DNA of 64,000 nucleotides from Serratia sp. Ag1 (GTDB taxonomy: Bacteria; Pseudomonadota; Gammaproteobacteria; Enterobacterales; Enterobacteriaceae), in assembly GCF_000743355.1 (NCBI RefSeq), contig NZ_JQEI01000035.1, positions 1 to 64,000 of the forward strand. The letters are read 5' to 3'. Positions 1 to 9,999 of the stretch are shown one piece after another. The position numbers and the translations under genes were made by a program. Under the pieces are notes generated by a model. The model did no database searches and was not told where the DNA came from. It worked only from the letters and a program-made list of their open reading frames with translations. Numbering within the stretch: the first letter of the stretch is position 1; each line of letters opens with the position of its first letter.

Positions 1-391
1 GGATCATATCCATATGCTTGTGGAAATCCCGCCCAAAATGAGTGTGTCGGGCTTTATGGGATATCTGAAGGGAAAGAGCAGCCTGATGCTTTATGAGCAG
101 TTTGGCGATTTGAAGTTCAAATACCGTAACAGGGAGTTCTGGTGCCGAGGGTATTACGTTGATACGGTTGGGAAAAATACAGCCAGGATACAAGAATACA
201 TAAAGCACCAACTGGAAGAGGATAAAATGGGTGAGCAGTTGTCGATCCCGTATCCTGGCAGCCCGTTTACGGGCCGTAAGTAATCCATAGATGCAAATGT
301 CAGATCGCAATGCGCCTGTTAGGGCGCGGCAGGCAAGAGAGCCTTATAGGCGCATATGAAAAACCTCCGGCTATGCCGGAGGATATTTATT
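1..391 (+). mobile_element. IS200/IS605-family element (IS200/IS1541 type), 3' part
   Basis: The window opens inside an IS200-type element. It contains the C-terminal two thirds of TnpA and the element's right end. After the tnpA stop there is a subterminal region with a hairpin (arms CCTCCGG/CCGGAGG, about 364-382) followed by ATATTTATT. The same right-end sequence recurs at about 16258-16388, which marks the element boundary near 391. The left end lies outside the window. The element lies just downstream of the trp operon. Confidence 0.85.
2..283 (+). CDS. tnpA: IS200-type transposase TnpA, cut by the window edge
   Basis: This is a Y1 HUH single-strand transposase of the IS200/IS605 family, which moves by excising and inserting a circular single strand and makes no target duplication. 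Reading upstream of the first visible ATG (position 14) in the same frame gives Asp-His-Ile-His, the HUH histidine pair, so the gene starts before base 1 and the ATG at 14 is internal. The catalytic tyrosine is probably the one in ARIQEYIKHQ near the C-terminus. The frame runs intact to the end (SPFTGRK, stop), so this copy may be functional. About 94 of roughly 150 residues are in view. Confidence 0.88.
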   Translation, partial: DHIHMLVEIPPKMSVSGFMGYLKGKSSLMLYEQFGDLKFKYRNREFWCRGYYVDTVGKNTARIQEYIKHQLEEDKMGEQLSIPYPGSPFTGRK

Positions 392-410
392 TTCGCGTAA
401 ACAAGTCTGG

Positions 411-438
411 TACCGGGTAGTTGCTGCTGTACCCGGTA
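411..438 (-). terminator. Stem-loop downstream of trpA
   Basis: A 9-bp perfect inverted repeat (TACCGGGTA / TACCCGGTA) with a 10-nt loop lies just after the trpA stop. It has only a weak T-rich tail on the minus strand (CTTGTTT). It is the best candidate for the end of the trp operon, but it is not a canonical intrinsic terminator. Confidence 0.4.
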
Positions 439-447
439 ATTGAGGGC

Positions 448-1254
448 TCAGGCGTGGGTCGCCGCTTTCATCTTGCGAACAAATTCACCCAGTTTAGCCA
501 GCATTTCTGCCGGTTGTGCCTGGTTTTGCTCAATGATTTTGACGATTGCCGAACCGGATATCGCTCCGGCAGCGCCAGATTGTAGCGCGTCTTGCACCTG
601 CGAGGGTTCGGAAATACCAAAACCCTGCAGCGGTGGTGCCGCGTGATATTCCCGCAATTTGTCCACCAGATGGTGCAACGGCAGTTGTGCGCGGCTTTCC
701 GTGCCAGTGACCCCAGCACGCGACAGCAGATACGTGTAGCCACGGCCATGAGAAGAGATCTCACGCAGCAGGTCGTCGTCGGCATTCGGCGGGCAGATAA
801 AGATCGGTGCGATGCCGTGGCGCGTTGCTGCTGCGCGGAACGGTGCCGATTCTTCAAACGGAACATCGGCGATCAGGACGGAATCTACGCCAACTTCGGC
901 ACAGCGCTGATAAAATGCGTCGATACCTTTGTGAAATACCAGGTTGGCATACATCAACAGGCCGATAGGAATCGTAGGGTGTTTCTGGCGGATCGCGCCC
1001 AACATCTCGAAACAATGGGTTGGCGTAACTCCAGAGGCGAAAGCGCGCAGGGCAGCCCCCTGGATCGTCGGGCCGTCAGCCAGCGGATCGGAGAACGGAA
1101 TCCCCAGTTCTAACGCATCGGCACCGTTTTCCACCAGTGTATCGATGATCTGCAGTGACAACGTTGGGTTCGGATCGCCCAGGGTGACAAACGGTACGAA
1201 CGCACCCTCGCTGTTGCCTTCCAGGCGTTTAAACAGTTGCTGGTAACGTTCCAT
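448..1254 (-). CDS. trpA: Tryptophan synthase alpha chain
   Basis: TrpA cleaves indole-3-glycerol phosphate to indole and glyceraldehyde-3-phosphate, and channels indole to TrpB in the cytosolic alpha2-beta2 complex. The 268-residue length matches the family. The catalytic acids are visible as Glu49 and Asp60 in [16 protein letters not shown], and [10 protein letters not shown] near residue 230 is the phosphate-binding segment. It is the last gene of trpEGDCBA. Its ATG overlaps the trpB stop by one base (TGATG), indicating translational coupling and equimolar subunits. Confidence 0.97.
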   Translation of the reverse strand: MERYQQLFKRLEGNSEGAFVPFVTLGDPNPTLSLQIIDTLVENGADALELGIPFSDPLADGPTIQGAALRAFASGVTPTHCFEMLGAIRQKHPTIPIGLLMYANLVFHKGIDAFYQRCAEVGVDSVLIADVPFEESAPFRAAATRHGIAPIFICPPNADDDLLREISSHGRGYTYLLSRAGVTGTESRAQLPLHHLVDKLREYHAAPPLQGFGISEPSQVQDALQSGAAGAISGSAIVKIIEQNQAQPAEMLAKLGEFVRKMKAATHA

Positions 1255-2444
1255 CAGATTTCTCCCCGAGCTTTCAGAATATCGTGAACGGTGAATATGT
1301 CTTTATCACCGCGTCCAGACAGGTTGACCACCAGAATCTGTTCTTTCTCTGGCGTTTCGCGGATCATCTTTAGCGCATGGGCTAAAGCGTGAGAGGATTC
1401 CAACGCCGGAATAATACCTTCATGGCGCGATAAGGCTTTGAAGGCTTCCAGTGCTTCATCATCGGTAATTGACACATATTCCGCGCGGCCAATACTGTTC
1501 AGATAAGCATGCTGTGGCCCGACGGAAGGGAAGTCCAGCCCGGCAGAAATAGAATAAGACTCCTCGATCTGCCCTTCGGCGGTTTGCATCATTGGCGATT
1601 TCATGCCGAAGTAGATGCCGACATGGCCGTGTTTCAGTGGTGCGCCGTGCTGACCGGTTTCGATACCTAAGCCTGCCGGTTCAACGCCGATCAGGCCCAC
1701 GCTGGCGTCGTCGATAAAGTCGGCAAACATGCCAATGGCGTTGGAGCCACCGCCAATGCAAGCCAGCACCGCATCTGGCAAGCGGCCTTCGCGCTCCAGC
1801 ATTTGGGCTTTGGTTTCTTCACCGATCATCCGCTGGAATTCACGCACGATAGTGGGGTAAGGATGCGGGCCTGCGGCAGTACCAAGCATGTAGTGGGCTT
1901 TTTCGTAAGTGCCAGACCAGTCGCGCAACGCTTCGTTACAGGCATCTTTCAGCGTGGAAGAACCACTGTGTACCGGGATCACCTCAGCCCCCATCAGGCG
2001 CATACGGAATACGTTCGGCGACTGGCGCTCAATGTCTTTTGCGCCCATGTAGATACGGCATTTCAGCCCGAGCAGCGCACAGGCCAGCGCTGAAGCTACG
2101 CCATGCTGGCCTGCGCCAGTTTCCGCAATAATCTCGGTTTTGCCCATGCGTTTGGCCAGCAGCGCTTGGCCCAGCACCTGGTTGGTTTTGTGTGCACCGC
2201 CGTGCAGCAAATCTTCACGCTTCAGATAGAGCTTGGTTTTGGTGCCTGCGGTCAGGTTTCTGCACAGCGTCAGGGCGGTTGGGCGTCCCGCATAGTTTTT
2301 CAGCAGATCGATAAATGCGGCCTGAAACTCAGGATCGCGCTGGGCGCTGACAAAGGCCTCTTCAAGTTGTTTCAGGGCCGGCATCAGAATTTGTGGCACA
2401 TACTGACCACCAAATTCACCGAAGTAGGGGTTAAGTAGCGTCAT
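1254..2444 (-). CDS. trpB: Tryptophan synthase beta chain
   Basis: This is the PLP enzyme that condenses indole with serine to give tryptophan. It has 396 residues, as usual. The PLP lysine is Lys86 in [10 protein letters not shown]. The glycine-rich phosphate loop [13 protein letters not shown] and the C-terminal SGRGDKD motif are intact. It is coupled to trpA by a one-base stop/start overlap and separated from trpCF by 38 bp. All residues needed for activity are present. Confidence 0.97.
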   Translation of the reverse strand: MTLLNPYFGEFGGQYVPQILMPALKQLEEAFVSAQRDPEFQAAFIDLLKNYAGRPTALTLCRNLTAGTKTKLYLKREDLLHGGAHKTNQVLGQALLAKRMGKTEIIAETGAGQHGVASALACALLGLKCRIYMGAKDIERQSPNVFRMRLMGAEVIPVHSGSSTLKDACNEALRDWSGTYEKAHYMLGTAAGPHPYPTIVREFQRMIGEETKAQMLEREGRLPDAVLACIGGGSNAIGMFADFIDDASVGLIGVEPAGLGIETGQHGAPLKHGHVGIYFGMKSPMMQTAEGQIEESYSISAGLDFPSVGPQHAYLNSIGRAEYVSITDDEALEAFKALSRHEGIIPALESSHALAHALKMIRETPEKEQILVVNLSGRGDKDIFTVHDILKARGEI

Positions 2445-2482
2445 GATGTTTCCCGTTGTTATCTATTAAATTATGTGCGCGA

Positions 2483-3844
2483 TTAATAAGCGCGCAGAGC
2501 CTGGAACACCGCCGCCAAACGCGTGGCATCTTTAATGCCGGGCTGGCTTTCTACACCGGAATTAAAGTCAAGGCCCGCACACCCCAGTTGGGCTGCGGCT
2601 GCACAGTTGTCTGCGCTTAACCCACCGGCCAGCATCACATTACTCAAGGTTTCCCCTTGCAGTAACGCCCAGTCGAAACGTACTCCAGTACCACCGGCAC
2701 CGTTATCCAGCAGATAACGGTCAACATGCAGCAGATCGCGCGCGGGCAGGCGATCTTTCACGCTCAACGCTTTCCATATTTGGCAGGAAGCGGGCAGCTT
2801 GGCGCGCAACGCACTGATGTAAGACTGATCTTCTGCCCCATGCAACTGCACAGCATACAGACCAAGGGCTTCGGCAGTGTGTACCAGGGTATCGATCGGT
2901 GCGTCGCAGAATACGCCGACGTATTTCAGCGGCGCACTGGCCACCACTTCGCGGCCACGGGCGATGTCGATGCAGCGCGGTGAACGGCCAACGAAGATCA
3001 GGCCACCGTAGTTGGCCCCGGCCTGATAGGCAGCAGCGGCATCTTGCGGGCGGGTCAGGCCGCAGACTTTATTGTCACCGAGGATCACCCGGCGCACGGC
3101 ACTGCGCAGATCGCTTTCCGACATCAGTGCGCTGCCGATCAGGAAACCATTGGCAAAGTGGCTGAGTTCACGGATCTGGCCGTAGTGATTGATCCCGGAT
3201 TCGCTGATGACCGTAACGCCCTGCGGCACTTGCGGGGCCAAGATGCGGGTGCGATTCAGATCGATAGAGAGATCGCGCAAATCGCGGTTATTGATGCCAA
3301 TCACTTGGGCGCCAAGTTGCACCGCGCGCTGTAGCTCCTCTTCACTGATCACTTCGGTCAGCACGCCCATATTCAGGCTATGTGCCACGGTAGCTAACTG
3401 ACGATACTGTTCATCATTTAACACCGATAACATCAACAGGATGGCATCAGCCTGGTAATAGCGCGCCAGATAAATCTGGTACGGATCGATCATAAAGTCT
3501 TTGCACAAAACCGGCTGCGTGACGGTTTTGCTCACCAGCGGCAGAAAATCGTAACTGCCCTGGAAGTATTTCTCGTCGGTAAGCACGGAAATCGCCGAGG
3601 CGAAATCTTTGTAGACCGAAGCGATTTCCACCGGGTCAAAATTATCGCGAATCAACCCTTTAGAAGGAGAAGCCTTTTTACATTCAAGAATAAATGCCGT
3701 CTGGTTTCCCTGCAGAGCCTGGTAAAAACTACGGCTGCTTGGGACAATATCATTCTGAAAACTTGTCAGTGGCTGTTGTTGGCTTCGTGCCGCGACCCAT
3801 TGCGCTTTATCACGAACAATCCTGTTGAGCACGGTTTCCTGCAT
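2483..3844 (-). CDS. trpCF: Fused indole-3-glycerol phosphate synthase / phosphoribosylanthranilate isomerase
   Basis: This bifunctional enzyme carries out two consecutive tryptophan steps. The N-terminal half (about 1-255) is the IGPS barrel, with FILECKKASPSKG and the VLCKDFMIDPYQI segment holding catalytic lysines. The C-terminal half (about 256-453) is PRA isomerase, starting KVCGLTRPQDA with its catalytic Cys and ending in LAGGLSADN. The fusion is the enterobacterial arrangement and the length is normal (453 aa). It lies 3 bp after trpD, so the genes are co-translated. Confidence 0.97.
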   Translation of the reverse strand: MQETVLNRIVRDKAQWVAARSQQQPLTSFQNDIVPSSRSFYQALQGNQTAFILECKKASPSKGLIRDNFDPVEIASVYKDFASAISVLTDEKYFQGSYDFLPLVSKTVTQPVLCKDFMIDPYQIYLARYYQADAILLMLSVLNDEQYRQLATVAHSLNMGVLTEVISEEELQRAVQLGAQVIGINNRDLRDLSIDLNRTRILAPQVPQGVTVISESGINHYGQIRELSHFANGFLIGSALMSESDLRSAVRRVILGDNKVCGLTRPQDAAAAYQAGANYGGLIFVGRSPRCIDIARGREVVASAPLKYVGVFCDAPIDTLVHTAEALGLYAVQLHGAEDQSYISALRAKLPASCQIWKALSVKDRLPARDLLHVDRYLLDNGAGGTGVRFDWALLQGETLSNVMLAGGLSADNCAAAAQLGCAGLDFNSGVESQPGIKDATRLAAVFQALRAY

Positions 3845-3847
3845 TAC

Positions 3848-4852
3848 TTATCCTCTTGCTGCTAAAGCGGTAACGCGGCCATAAGCCTGCCCGCTGCGAA
3901 TCATGTCCAATGCCTGTTGCGCGTTGTGGCGCAGATCTTCTTGTCCGAATAGCTTTAGCAGCAACGCTACGTTGGCGGCAACCGCTGCAGCGTGAGCTGG
4001 CTCACCGTTACCTTGTAACAACCTTGCCAGAATGTCACGGTTTTCTTCCGGTGTGCCCCCCAGCAAAGCATCCAGCGCATAACTTTCCAGGCCAAAGGAT
4101 TTTGGCGTCAACTGATAGCTTTCGATCTCACCATTATTCAGCTCGGCCACGTGAGTAGTGGTGTGGATGGCGACTTCGTCCATCCCACCGCCATGCACTA
4201 CCGCTGCGCGCCGATAACCCAGGACGCGCAAGGTTTCGGCAATCGGCAACACCAGTTCTGGGCTGTATACCCCAATCAGTGCCAACGGAGGGCGAGCCGG
4301 GTTAATCAGCGGGCCAAGCACGTTAAATACCGTGCGGGTTTTCAACTGCTGGCGCACTGGCATGGCATGGCGAAAACCGGTGTGGTATTGCGGTGCAAAC
4401 AGGAAGCACACGCCAAGCTCATCTAACGCCCGACGGGATTCTTCGGCTGGCAGATCCAGGCGGATGCCGAATGCTGCCAGCAGATCAGAAGATCCAGAAC
4501 GGCTGGAAACGCTGCGATTGCCGTGCTTAGCGATTTTGGCACCGCAGGCGGCGGCAACAAAGGCGCTGGCCGTCGAAATATTAATGCTGTTGGTGCCGTC
4601 GCCACCGGTACCAACGATGTCTGCAAAATCATAGTCTGGCCGTGGGAACGGCAGTGCATCAGCCAATAACGCTTTGGCCGCCCCTGCGATCTCCTCAGGG
4701 CTCTCGCCACGGATCTTCATACTGATCAGGGCTGCAGCCAATTGGCTCGGCTCCAGTTCACCGCGCACAATCGCGCTGAACAGTTGTTGGCTTTCCTGCT
4801 GGTCCATCGACTCTGATCGATACAGCTTTTCAAGAATAGGTTGCATGGTCAT
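3848..4852 (-). CDS. trpD: Anthranilate phosphoribosyltransferase, stand-alone
   Basis: TrpD transfers phosphoribosyl from PRPP to anthranilate. The protein has the PRPP-binding loop [15 protein letters not shown] (about 80-94) and the [15 protein letters not shown] segment. In E. coli this domain is fused behind the TrpG glutamine amidotransferase; here it is a separate gene of 334 codons, 10 bp after trpG. The classical Serratia marcescens operon has the same split. Two ATGs lie 6 bp apart (4852 and 4846). The upstream one is used here, but the second, giving MQPILEKLY, resembles the usual TrpD N-terminus and is equally possible. Confidence 0.96.
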   Translation of the reverse strand: MTMQPILEKLYRSESMDQQESQQLFSAIVRGELEPSQLAAALISMKIRGESPEEIAGAAKALLADALPFPRPDYDFADIVGTGGDGTNSINISTASAFVAAACGAKIAKHGNRSVSSRSGSSDLLAAFGIRLDLPAEESRRALDELGVCFLFAPQYHTGFRHAMPVRQQLKTRTVFNVLGPLINPARPPLALIGVYSPELVLPIAETLRVLGYRRAAVVHGGGMDEVAIHTTTHVAELNNGEIESYQLTPKSFGLESYALDALLGGTPEENRDILARLLQGNGEPAHAAAVAANVALLLKLFGQEDLRHNAQQALDMIRSGQAYGRVTALAARG

Positions 4853-4862
4853 TTTCTCTCGA

Positions 4863-5444
4863 TTATTTCGCCAGAGCCCAGGTCAGAGTCTGTTCAAGCA
4901 GACGTGCGCCATGGGTAGTCAGAATTGATTCAGGGTGGAACTGGAAGCCACAGACGCGATGCCGATCGTGACGAACCGCCATCACCATATCTCCGAAGCG
5001 GGCGTTGACCACGAGTTCGGCAGGAGTATTACTGCCGACCAATGAGTGGTAGCGCGCGACCGGCAGCGGATTAGGCATACCGGCAAACATGCCTTGGCCA
5101 TCGTGAGTAATGGCGGAGGCTTTGCCGTGCAGGATCTCACCGGCTTGGCCAACGTGGCCGCCGTAGGCTTCAACAATCGCCTGATGTCCAAGGCAGATCC
5201 CGATAATCGGCATCTGGCCGCGTAACCGTTGCAACAGTTCTGGCATACAGCCAGCGTCTGCTGGGGTGCCGGGGCCGGGGGAGAGCATCAACACCGGTTG
5301 TTGCATCTGCTGAAGCCGCTCAATGATGATGTCAGCGGCAATCTGGTTGCGGTAAATCACTACCTGATGGCCACTGGCACGCAGTTGGTCAACCAGGTTG
5401 TAGGTAAAGGAATCGATATTATCGAGCAGTAAGATATCGGCCAT
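4863..5444 (-). CDS. trpG: Anthranilate synthase component II (glutamine amidotransferase)
   Basis: This class I glutaminase supplies ammonia to TrpE for anthranilate synthesis. It is 193 aa, the length of a free-standing TrpG. The catalytic triad is visible: Cys84 in GICLGHQ, and the His and Glu of FHPESILT near the C-terminus. [12 protein letters not shown] forms the oxyanion region. Its ATG overlaps the trpE stop by one base (TAATG), coupling the two subunits. It is not fused to TrpD. Confidence 0.97.
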   Translation of the reverse strand: MADILLLDNIDSFTYNLVDQLRASGHQVVIYRNQIAADIIIERLQQMQQPVLMLSPGPGTPADAGCMPELLQRLRGQMPIIGICLGHQAIVEAYGGHVGQAGEILHGKASAITHDGQGMFAGMPNPLPVARYHSLVGSNTPAELVVNARFGDMVMAVRHDRHRVCGFQFHPESILTTHGARLLEQTLTWALAK

Positions 5445-7009
5445 TAGAACACCTCCTTGGCCTGATGCGCGCTGGCGATAGCACGCAGCACGGCGCGTGC
5501 TTTATTACGGGTTTCATCGGCTTCAGCCTGGGGAACGGAGTCCAGTACCACACCGGCACCGGCTTGCACGGTAGCTATACCGTCCTCAACATAGGCCGAG
5601 CGGATGACAATACAGGTATCGAGATCGCCGTGAGCGGTGAAATATCCCACTGCACCGCCGTAACTGCCACGGCGCGAACCTTCGGATGCGGCAATCAACT
5701 GCATGGCGCGGACTTTCGGTGCGCCGCTCAGGGTGCCCATATTCATGCAGGCCTGATAGGCATGCAGGACATCAAGATCGGCGCGCAGGGTGCCCACCAC
5801 GCGGGAAACCAGATGCATCACAAACGAATAACGGTCTACTTTGGTTAAATCTGCCACATAGCGGCTGCCAGCTTCACAGATGCGGGCCAGATCGTTGCGC
5901 GCCAGATCGACTAGCATCAGGTGTTCAGCCAGCTCTTTATGGTCGGTGCGCATTTCCAGTTCGATACGGCTGTCGAGATCCAGATCCAGAGAGCCGTCAG
6001 CGCGGCGGCCACGTGGGCGGGTACCGGCGATTGGGTAAATTTCGATCTGGCGGTTGGTAGCATCGTATTTCAGCGCGCTTTCTGGCGAAGCACCGAACAG
6101 GGTGAACTCGTCGTCCTGCATGAAAAACATATAAGGGCTTGGGTTGCTGTCTTTTAGCGTCTGGTAAGCCGCCAACGGGGCTGGGCAAGGCAGTGAGAAG
6201 CGGCGTGAAGGCACCACCTGGAAAATTTCGCCATGACGGATGGCCTGCTGCAGTTCGCTGACCACGGCACCGTATTCTTCGTCGCTCTGATTGCAGCTTA
6301 ATTGCATGTCTTCCAGCTTTTGCTGGGGAATGGCTTGGGGGGCCTGCTGCAATTGCGCCTGAATCTGTTCGAGGCGCTGCTGTAAACGCAGTGCTTCATG
6401 GTTGTCGCCAGTGAATACGCTGGCCTGCAAGCGGGCAACGCCGCATTGATGATCGAGAACCAACAGGGTTTCTGCCAGATAGAAGCAGAAATCAGGGCAG
6501 CGCTGATCGTGGCGCAACTCCGGTAAATCTTCAAAACCGGCAACCAGATCGTAAGCAAACAGGCCACCGAGCAGCATGGCTTCACGTTCATTGGCTGGAG
6601 CGTCGACCAGCGTCAGCAGTGTACGCAATGCGTCGAAAACCGACAGCGAACGCAGGCGTGCATCTTCATCCTGCACGGCGTTGATGGCTGGGAAGGTCAA
6701 TTCGCGGCTGTTAGGGCGCACCAGAATCTGTACTTCGGCGGGTAGCGCTTGATCCAGCAACGGCAGCAGCGCCGCACCATTAATGGTTAATGCCTGAATA
6801 GTCACTTTACGGCCTAGCGCGGTGATGCGCAGGGCGCTGTCGATAACCAGCAGGCTTTTCAGATTTTGTTTGCTGTTGATCTCTGCCGATTCCAGCAACA
6901 GGGTAGCCGGACGTGCTCCACACAATTGGTGGAAAATGGCCGTTGGATCGCCCCGATACCCGGCTTGCGCCGTGAGTAGCTTAAGTTGTGGTTTGATGTT
7001 CATCATCAA
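5444..7009 (-). CDS. trpE: Anthranilate synthase component I
   Basis: TrpE converts chorismate to anthranilate using ammonia from TrpG, and is the first committed and feedback-inhibited step. The N-terminal LLLESAEI segment is the family's tryptophan-binding LLES motif. The chorismate-binding half carries IAGTRPRGR, the [18 protein letters not shown] region and [10 protein letters not shown]. It has 521 codons from the first of three adjacent ATGs (MMMN); an ATG 3 or 6 bases later could equally be used. It is the first structural gene after the attenuator. Confidence 0.97.
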   Translation of the reverse strand: MMMNIKPQLKLLTAQAGYRGDPTAIFHQLCGARPATLLLESAEINSKQNLKSLLVIDSALRITALGRKVTIQALTINGAALLPLLDQALPAEVQILVRPNSRELTFPAINAVQDEDARLRSLSVFDALRTLLTLVDAPANEREAMLLGGLFAYDLVAGFEDLPELRHDQRCPDFCFYLAETLLVLDHQCGVARLQASVFTGDNHEALRLQQRLEQIQAQLQQAPQAIPQQKLEDMQLSCNQSDEEYGAVVSELQQAIRHGEIFQVVPSRRFSLPCPAPLAAYQTLKDSNPSPYMFFMQDDEFTLFGASPESALKYDATNRQIEIYPIAGTRPRGRRADGSLDLDLDSRIELEMRTDHKELAEHLMLVDLARNDLARICEAGSRYVADLTKVDRYSFVMHLVSRVVGTLRADLDVLHAYQACMNMGTLSGAPKVRAMQLIAASEGSRRGSYGGAVGYFTAHGDLDTCIVIRSAYVEDGIATVQAGAGVVLDSVPQAEADETRNKARAVLRAIASAHQAKEVF

Positions 7010-7033
7010 TGCTTCCAGTTAAATTTTTTCCGT

Positions 7034-7060
7034 AAAAAAGCCCGCGTTATCAGCGGGCTT
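7034..7060 (-). terminator. trp attenuator terminator
   Basis: On the minus strand the stem AGCCCGC...GCGGGCT (7-bp arms) is followed directly by six U residues, between the leader peptide gene and trpE. This is the 3:4 attenuator hairpin. It would terminate when tryptophan is plentiful and be pre-empted when the ribosome stalls on the Trp codons of trpL. Confidence 0.93.
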
Positions 7061-7096
7061 AGGGAGTCTGCAGTGTCGGATGACAGGTATGCGCGA

Positions 7097-7156
7097 TTAC
7101 TCCGCCCGTGTAAGGGAGGTGCGCCACCAACGAAGAAGAGGAGTTTGCTTAATCAT
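7097..7156 (-). CDS. trpL: trp operon leader peptide
   Basis: This is a 19-codon ORF on the minus strand between the trp promoter and the attenuator, reading MIKQTPLLRWWRTSLTRAE. Its tandem Trp-Trp (codons 10-11) is the sensing element of attenuation, because ribosome stalling there favours the antiterminator. Its position, the paired Trp codons and the following hairpin leave little doubt. Confidence 0.93.
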   Translation of the reverse strand: MIKQTPLLRWWRTSLTRAE

Positions 7157-7203
7157 TTTGTGCTCTCTTGATTATCATCCGGCACGGTCATTACCGTGAA
7201 CTT

Positions 7204-7239
7204 GTGTACTAGTAAACTAGTTCGGGAGTGTAAAGTCAA
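7204..7239 (-). promoter_or_regulatory. trp promoter and TrpR operator
   Basis: On the minus strand TTGACT (7239-7234) and TTTACT (7216-7211) are separated by exactly 17 bp. The -10 lies inside the palindrome GAACTAGTTTACTAGTAC, a close match to the E. coli trp operator (GAACTAGTTAACTAGTAC). This is the E. coli layout, in which TrpR with bound tryptophan blocks RNA polymerase. Confidence 0.92.
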
Positions 7240-7352
7240 CCTTTTCCTACACAAGAGCTTAACTTTAGGGGAAAACCACCGGCGGAATAGATTTCCGTCC
7301 AAGCCTGCATAACGGTTATGATAGAAAGCCAAGTCATTGCAGGATATTTCTT

Positions 7353-8240
7353 TTGACAGACAGCAACCCACAGTCTTCCGCCTTTACCTTGTACGATCTC
7401 CATAGCCATACCACAGCTTCCGACGGTTATCTGACGCCGACGCAATTGGTACAGCGGGCGGTTGAAATGCGGGTTGGCGTGTTGGCGATTACCGATCATG
7501 ACACTATAAGCGGTTTAGCAGAGGCCACGGCGGCGATCGCGCAACTGGCATTGCCCCTGCAACTGATCAACGGTGTGGAGATTTCGACCCTGTGGGAAAA
7601 CCATGAGATTCATATCGTTGGTTTAGGGATGGACATTGCACATCCTGCATTAAGCCAGTTGCTGGCCGAACAGACGCAGCGCCGCAACCTGCGGGCGCAG
7701 GAGATCGGTGTGCGGTTGGCCAAAGCACGCATTCCCGATGCTTACAGCGGAGCACAGCAACTGGCGGGGAGCGGAGCGGTTACTCGCGGCCATTTCGCGC
7801 GTTATCTGGTGCAAACCGGTGTGGCAGATAATCTGGCACAGGTGTTCAAGAAATACCTGGCTAAAGGGAAAACCGGCTACGTTCCACCACAGTGGTGTAC
7901 AATAAAACAAGCTATTGATGTGATTCATCAATCCGGCGGGCAAGCCGTGATGGCGCACCCAGGCCGCTATGAGTTGACAGCCAAGTGGCTCAAGCGTTTA
8001 TTGGCACACTTTGCCGAAAATGGCGGGGATGCTATGGAAGTGGCACAGTGCCAGCAGGCACCGCATGAACGCACGTTGCTGGCTAAGTATGCGCAGGATT
8101 ACCGACTATTGGCGTCACAGGGTTCTGATTTTCATCAGCCCTGTTCGTGGATTGAATTGGGGCGGAAGCTGTGGCTGCCCGGTGGTGTTGAGCCGGTGTG
8201 GCGCGACTGGCCGCCGCAGCCGAAAACAGTGGCCCAATAA
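7353..8240 (+). CDS. rnm: RNase AM, PHP-domain 5'-3' exonuclease (YciV/TrpH)
   Basis: This PHP-family metal phosphoesterase is the counterpart of E. coli Rnm (YciV), which trims 5' ends of rRNA precursors and also acts on 3',5'-bisphosphonucleotides. PHP metal motifs are visible: [11 protein letters not shown] near the N-terminus, [20 protein letters not shown] and GSDFH near the C-terminus. It starts at a TTG, because AGGA at 7341-7344 precedes it at good spacing and the protein then begins like its homologues. It diverges from trp and lies 41 bp before yciO. Confidence 0.93.
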   Translation: MTDSNPQSSAFTLYDLHSHTTASDGYLTPTQLVQRAVEMRVGVLAITDHDTISGLAEATAAIAQLALPLQLINGVEISTLWENHEIHIVGLGMDIAHPALSQLLAEQTQRRNLRAQEIGVRLAKARIPDAYSGAQQLAGSGAVTRGHFARYLVQTGVADNLAQVFKKYLAKGKTGYVPPQWCTIKQAIDVIHQSGGQAVMAHPGRYELTAKWLKRLLAHFAENGGDAMEVAQCQQAPHERTLLAKYAQDYRLLASQGSDFHQPCSWIELGRKLWLPGGVEPVWRDWPPQPKTVAQ

Positions 8241-8281
8241 GCTTTCGTGTTGCCAGCATGTATCATTTTCAGGAGTAACAG

Positions 8282-8902
8282 ATGAGCCAGTTATTTTATA
8301 TTCACCCGGATAATCCGCAGCCACGCCTGATTAATCAGGCCGTTGAGGTGCTGCGTAAAGGGGGAGTGATCGTTTATCCAACGGATTCTGGCTACGCGCT
8401 GGGTTGCAAGTTGGAGGAAAAGTCAGCAATGGAGCGGATTTGTCGCATCCGTCAGTTGGATGGCAACCATAACTTCACGCTGATGTGCCGCGATCTGTCT
8501 GAATTATCAACCTATGCGTATGTGGACAACACGGCGTTTCGGCTGATCAAGAATAACACGCCGGGCAATTACACCTTTATTCTGAAAGCCACTAAAGAAG
8601 TGCCGCGCCGCCTGATGAACGACAAGCGCAAAACCATCGGCCTGCGCGTGCCTTCGAATCCAATTGCTTTAGCGTTGCTGGAAGTGCTCAACGAGCCGAT
8701 GATGTCGACCACGTTAATGCTGCCAGGCAATGATTTTGCTGAATCGGATCCGGAAGAGATTAGCGAGCACTTGGGTAAACAGGTGGATCTGGTGATCCAC
8801 GGGGGCTTCCTCGGCCAGCAACCGACCACGGTGATCGATCTGACCGAGTCCGCGCCTGAAGTGGTGCGTGAAGGGGCGGGCGATCCTGCTCCCTTTCGAT
8901 AA
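8282..8902 (+). CDS. yciO: YciO, Sua5/YrdC-like nucleotide-binding protein
   Basis: The 206 residues form a single YrdC/Sua5 domain: YPTDSGYALGC, KSAMERICRIRQLD, NFTLMCRDL, and GLRVPSNPIALALLE. Relatives TsaC/Sua5 make threonylcarbamoyl-AMP for tRNA t6A37. YciO itself has weak or debated activity in that reaction and its role is unsettled. An AGGAG site lies 8-12 bases upstream of the ATG. The gene sits between rnm and rluB as in E. coli. Confidence 0.92.
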   Translation: MSQLFYIHPDNPQPRLINQAVEVLRKGGVIVYPTDSGYALGCKLEEKSAMERICRIRQLDGNHNFTLMCRDLSELSTYAYVDNTAFRLIKNNTPGNYTFILKATKEVPRRLMNDKRKTIGLRVPSNPIALALLEVLNEPMMSTTLMLPGNDFAESDPEEISEHLGKQVDLVIHGGFLGQQPTTVIDLTESAPEVVREGAGDPAPFR

Positions 8903-8920
8903 ACTACCCGACGAAGGCGA

Positions 8921-8948
8921 TTCCAACCCAGGACAAAGCCTGTATAAT
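8921..8948 (+). promoter_or_regulatory. Predicted rluB promoter
   Basis: A perfect -10 hexamer TATAAT (8943-8948) is preceded at 16 bp by TTCCAA (8921-8926). It would give an rluB leader of about 100 nt. The assignment rests on sequence only. Confidence 0.5.
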
Positions 8949-9053
8949 GGGCGGTTGATTTTAACCAAATGATTACTTTTGTGGCTACGTTCCAGTTTGA
9001 GCGGGCCGCAAAATCTCCCCGACGCCTGTGAAGGCGACACTAGAGGTTGCTCA

Positions 9054-9950
9054 ATGAGCGAAAAGTTACAGAAAGTGTTAGCGCGTGCCGGCCATGGTTC
9101 GCGTCGTGAAATCGAAACCATGATTGAAGCTGGCCGCGTCAGCGTCGATGGCAAAATTGCCAAGTTGGGCGATCGCGTCGAAGTGAATCCAGCGATGAAA
9201 ATTCGTATGGACGGTCACGTTGTCTCTATCAAAGAAGCGGAAGAAGCCGTGTGCCGCGTGCTGGCGTATTACAAGCCGGAAGGTGAGCTGTGTACACGCA
9301 ACGATCCCGAAGGCCGCCCAACGGTGTTCGATCGTTTGCCCAAACTGCGTGGTTCACGCTGGGTGGCGGTAGGGCGTTTGGACGTTAATACCTCTGGCCT
9401 GTTGCTGTTCACCACCGACGGTGAATTGGCCAACCGCCTGATGCACCCAAGCCGTGAAGTTGAGCGCGAATATGCGGTACGCGTGTTTGGCCAGATTGAT
9501 GACGAGAAAATCAAGCAACTGAGCCGTGGCGTACAGTTGGAAGATGGCCCCGCAGCTTTCCGCACGATCAGTTTTCAAGGCGGTGAGGGGATTAACCAAT
9601 GGTATAACGTCACCCTGACCGAAGGGCGCAACCGTGAGGTTCGTCGCTTGTGGGAAGCGGTTGGCGTTCAGGTTAGCCGCTTGATTCGTGTTCGCTACGG
9701 CGATATCGATCTGCCTAAAGGGTTACCGCGTGGTGGCTGGACAGAATTGGATTTAAAAGCGACTAACTACCTGCGTGAACTGGTGGAATTGCAACCAGAA
9801 ACCGTCAGCAAATTGCCCGTTGAACGGGAACGCCGCCGTGTGAAAGCCAATCAGATCCGCCGCGCAGTGAAACGTCACAGCCAGGTTGCCAGCGGCAATC
9901 GCCGTGGTGCGCCCGGTAGCAAACCGGCAAAGCCGGCTAAACGCAGTTAA
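9054..9950 (+). CDS. rluB: 23S rRNA pseudouridine(2605) synthase
   Basis: RluB isomerises U2605 in helix 93 of 23S rRNA. The N-terminal S4 RNA-binding domain ([20 protein letters not shown]) is followed by the pseudouridine synthase domain with the catalytic-Asp motif [12 protein letters not shown], and a basic C-terminal tail ends in KPAKPAKRS. The start at 9054 was chosen over an upstream in-frame ATG at 8979, because homologues begin [11 protein letters not shown] and the upstream stretch looks like leader. Length is 298 aa. Confidence 0.94.
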   Translation: MSEKLQKVLARAGHGSRREIETMIEAGRVSVDGKIAKLGDRVEVNPAMKIRMDGHVVSIKEAEEAVCRVLAYYKPEGELCTRNDPEGRPTVFDRLPKLRGSRWVAVGRLDVNTSGLLLFTTDGELANRLMHPSREVEREYAVRVFGQIDDEKIKQLSRGVQLEDGPAAFRTISFQGGEGINQWYNVTLTEGRNREVRRLWEAVGVQVSRLIRVRYGDIDLPKGLPRGGWTELDLKATNYLRELVELQPETVSKLPVERERRRVKANQIRRAVKRHSQVASGNRRGAPGSKPAKPAKRS

Positions 9951-9961
9951 TATCCCCCCGG

Positions 9962-9996
9962 TAGCCCTGCCCAAACGGTGGCGGGGCTAGCGCATT
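9962..9996. terminator. Stem-loop between convergent rluB and btuR
   Basis: TAGCCCTGCC pairs with GGCGGGGCTA (10 bp with one G-T pair, 8-nt loop) in the 49-bp gap between the ends of the two genes. A short ATTTTG tail follows on the plus strand. It probably serves rluB. Confidence 0.5.
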
Positions 9997-9999
9997 TTG

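Noticed and set aside
468..866. Long antisense or out-of-frame ORFs inside trpA and, likewise, inside almost every gene of the window
   Set aside because: They overlap well-conserved genes, have no recognisable domains or ribosome sites, and are explained by high GC third-position shadows.
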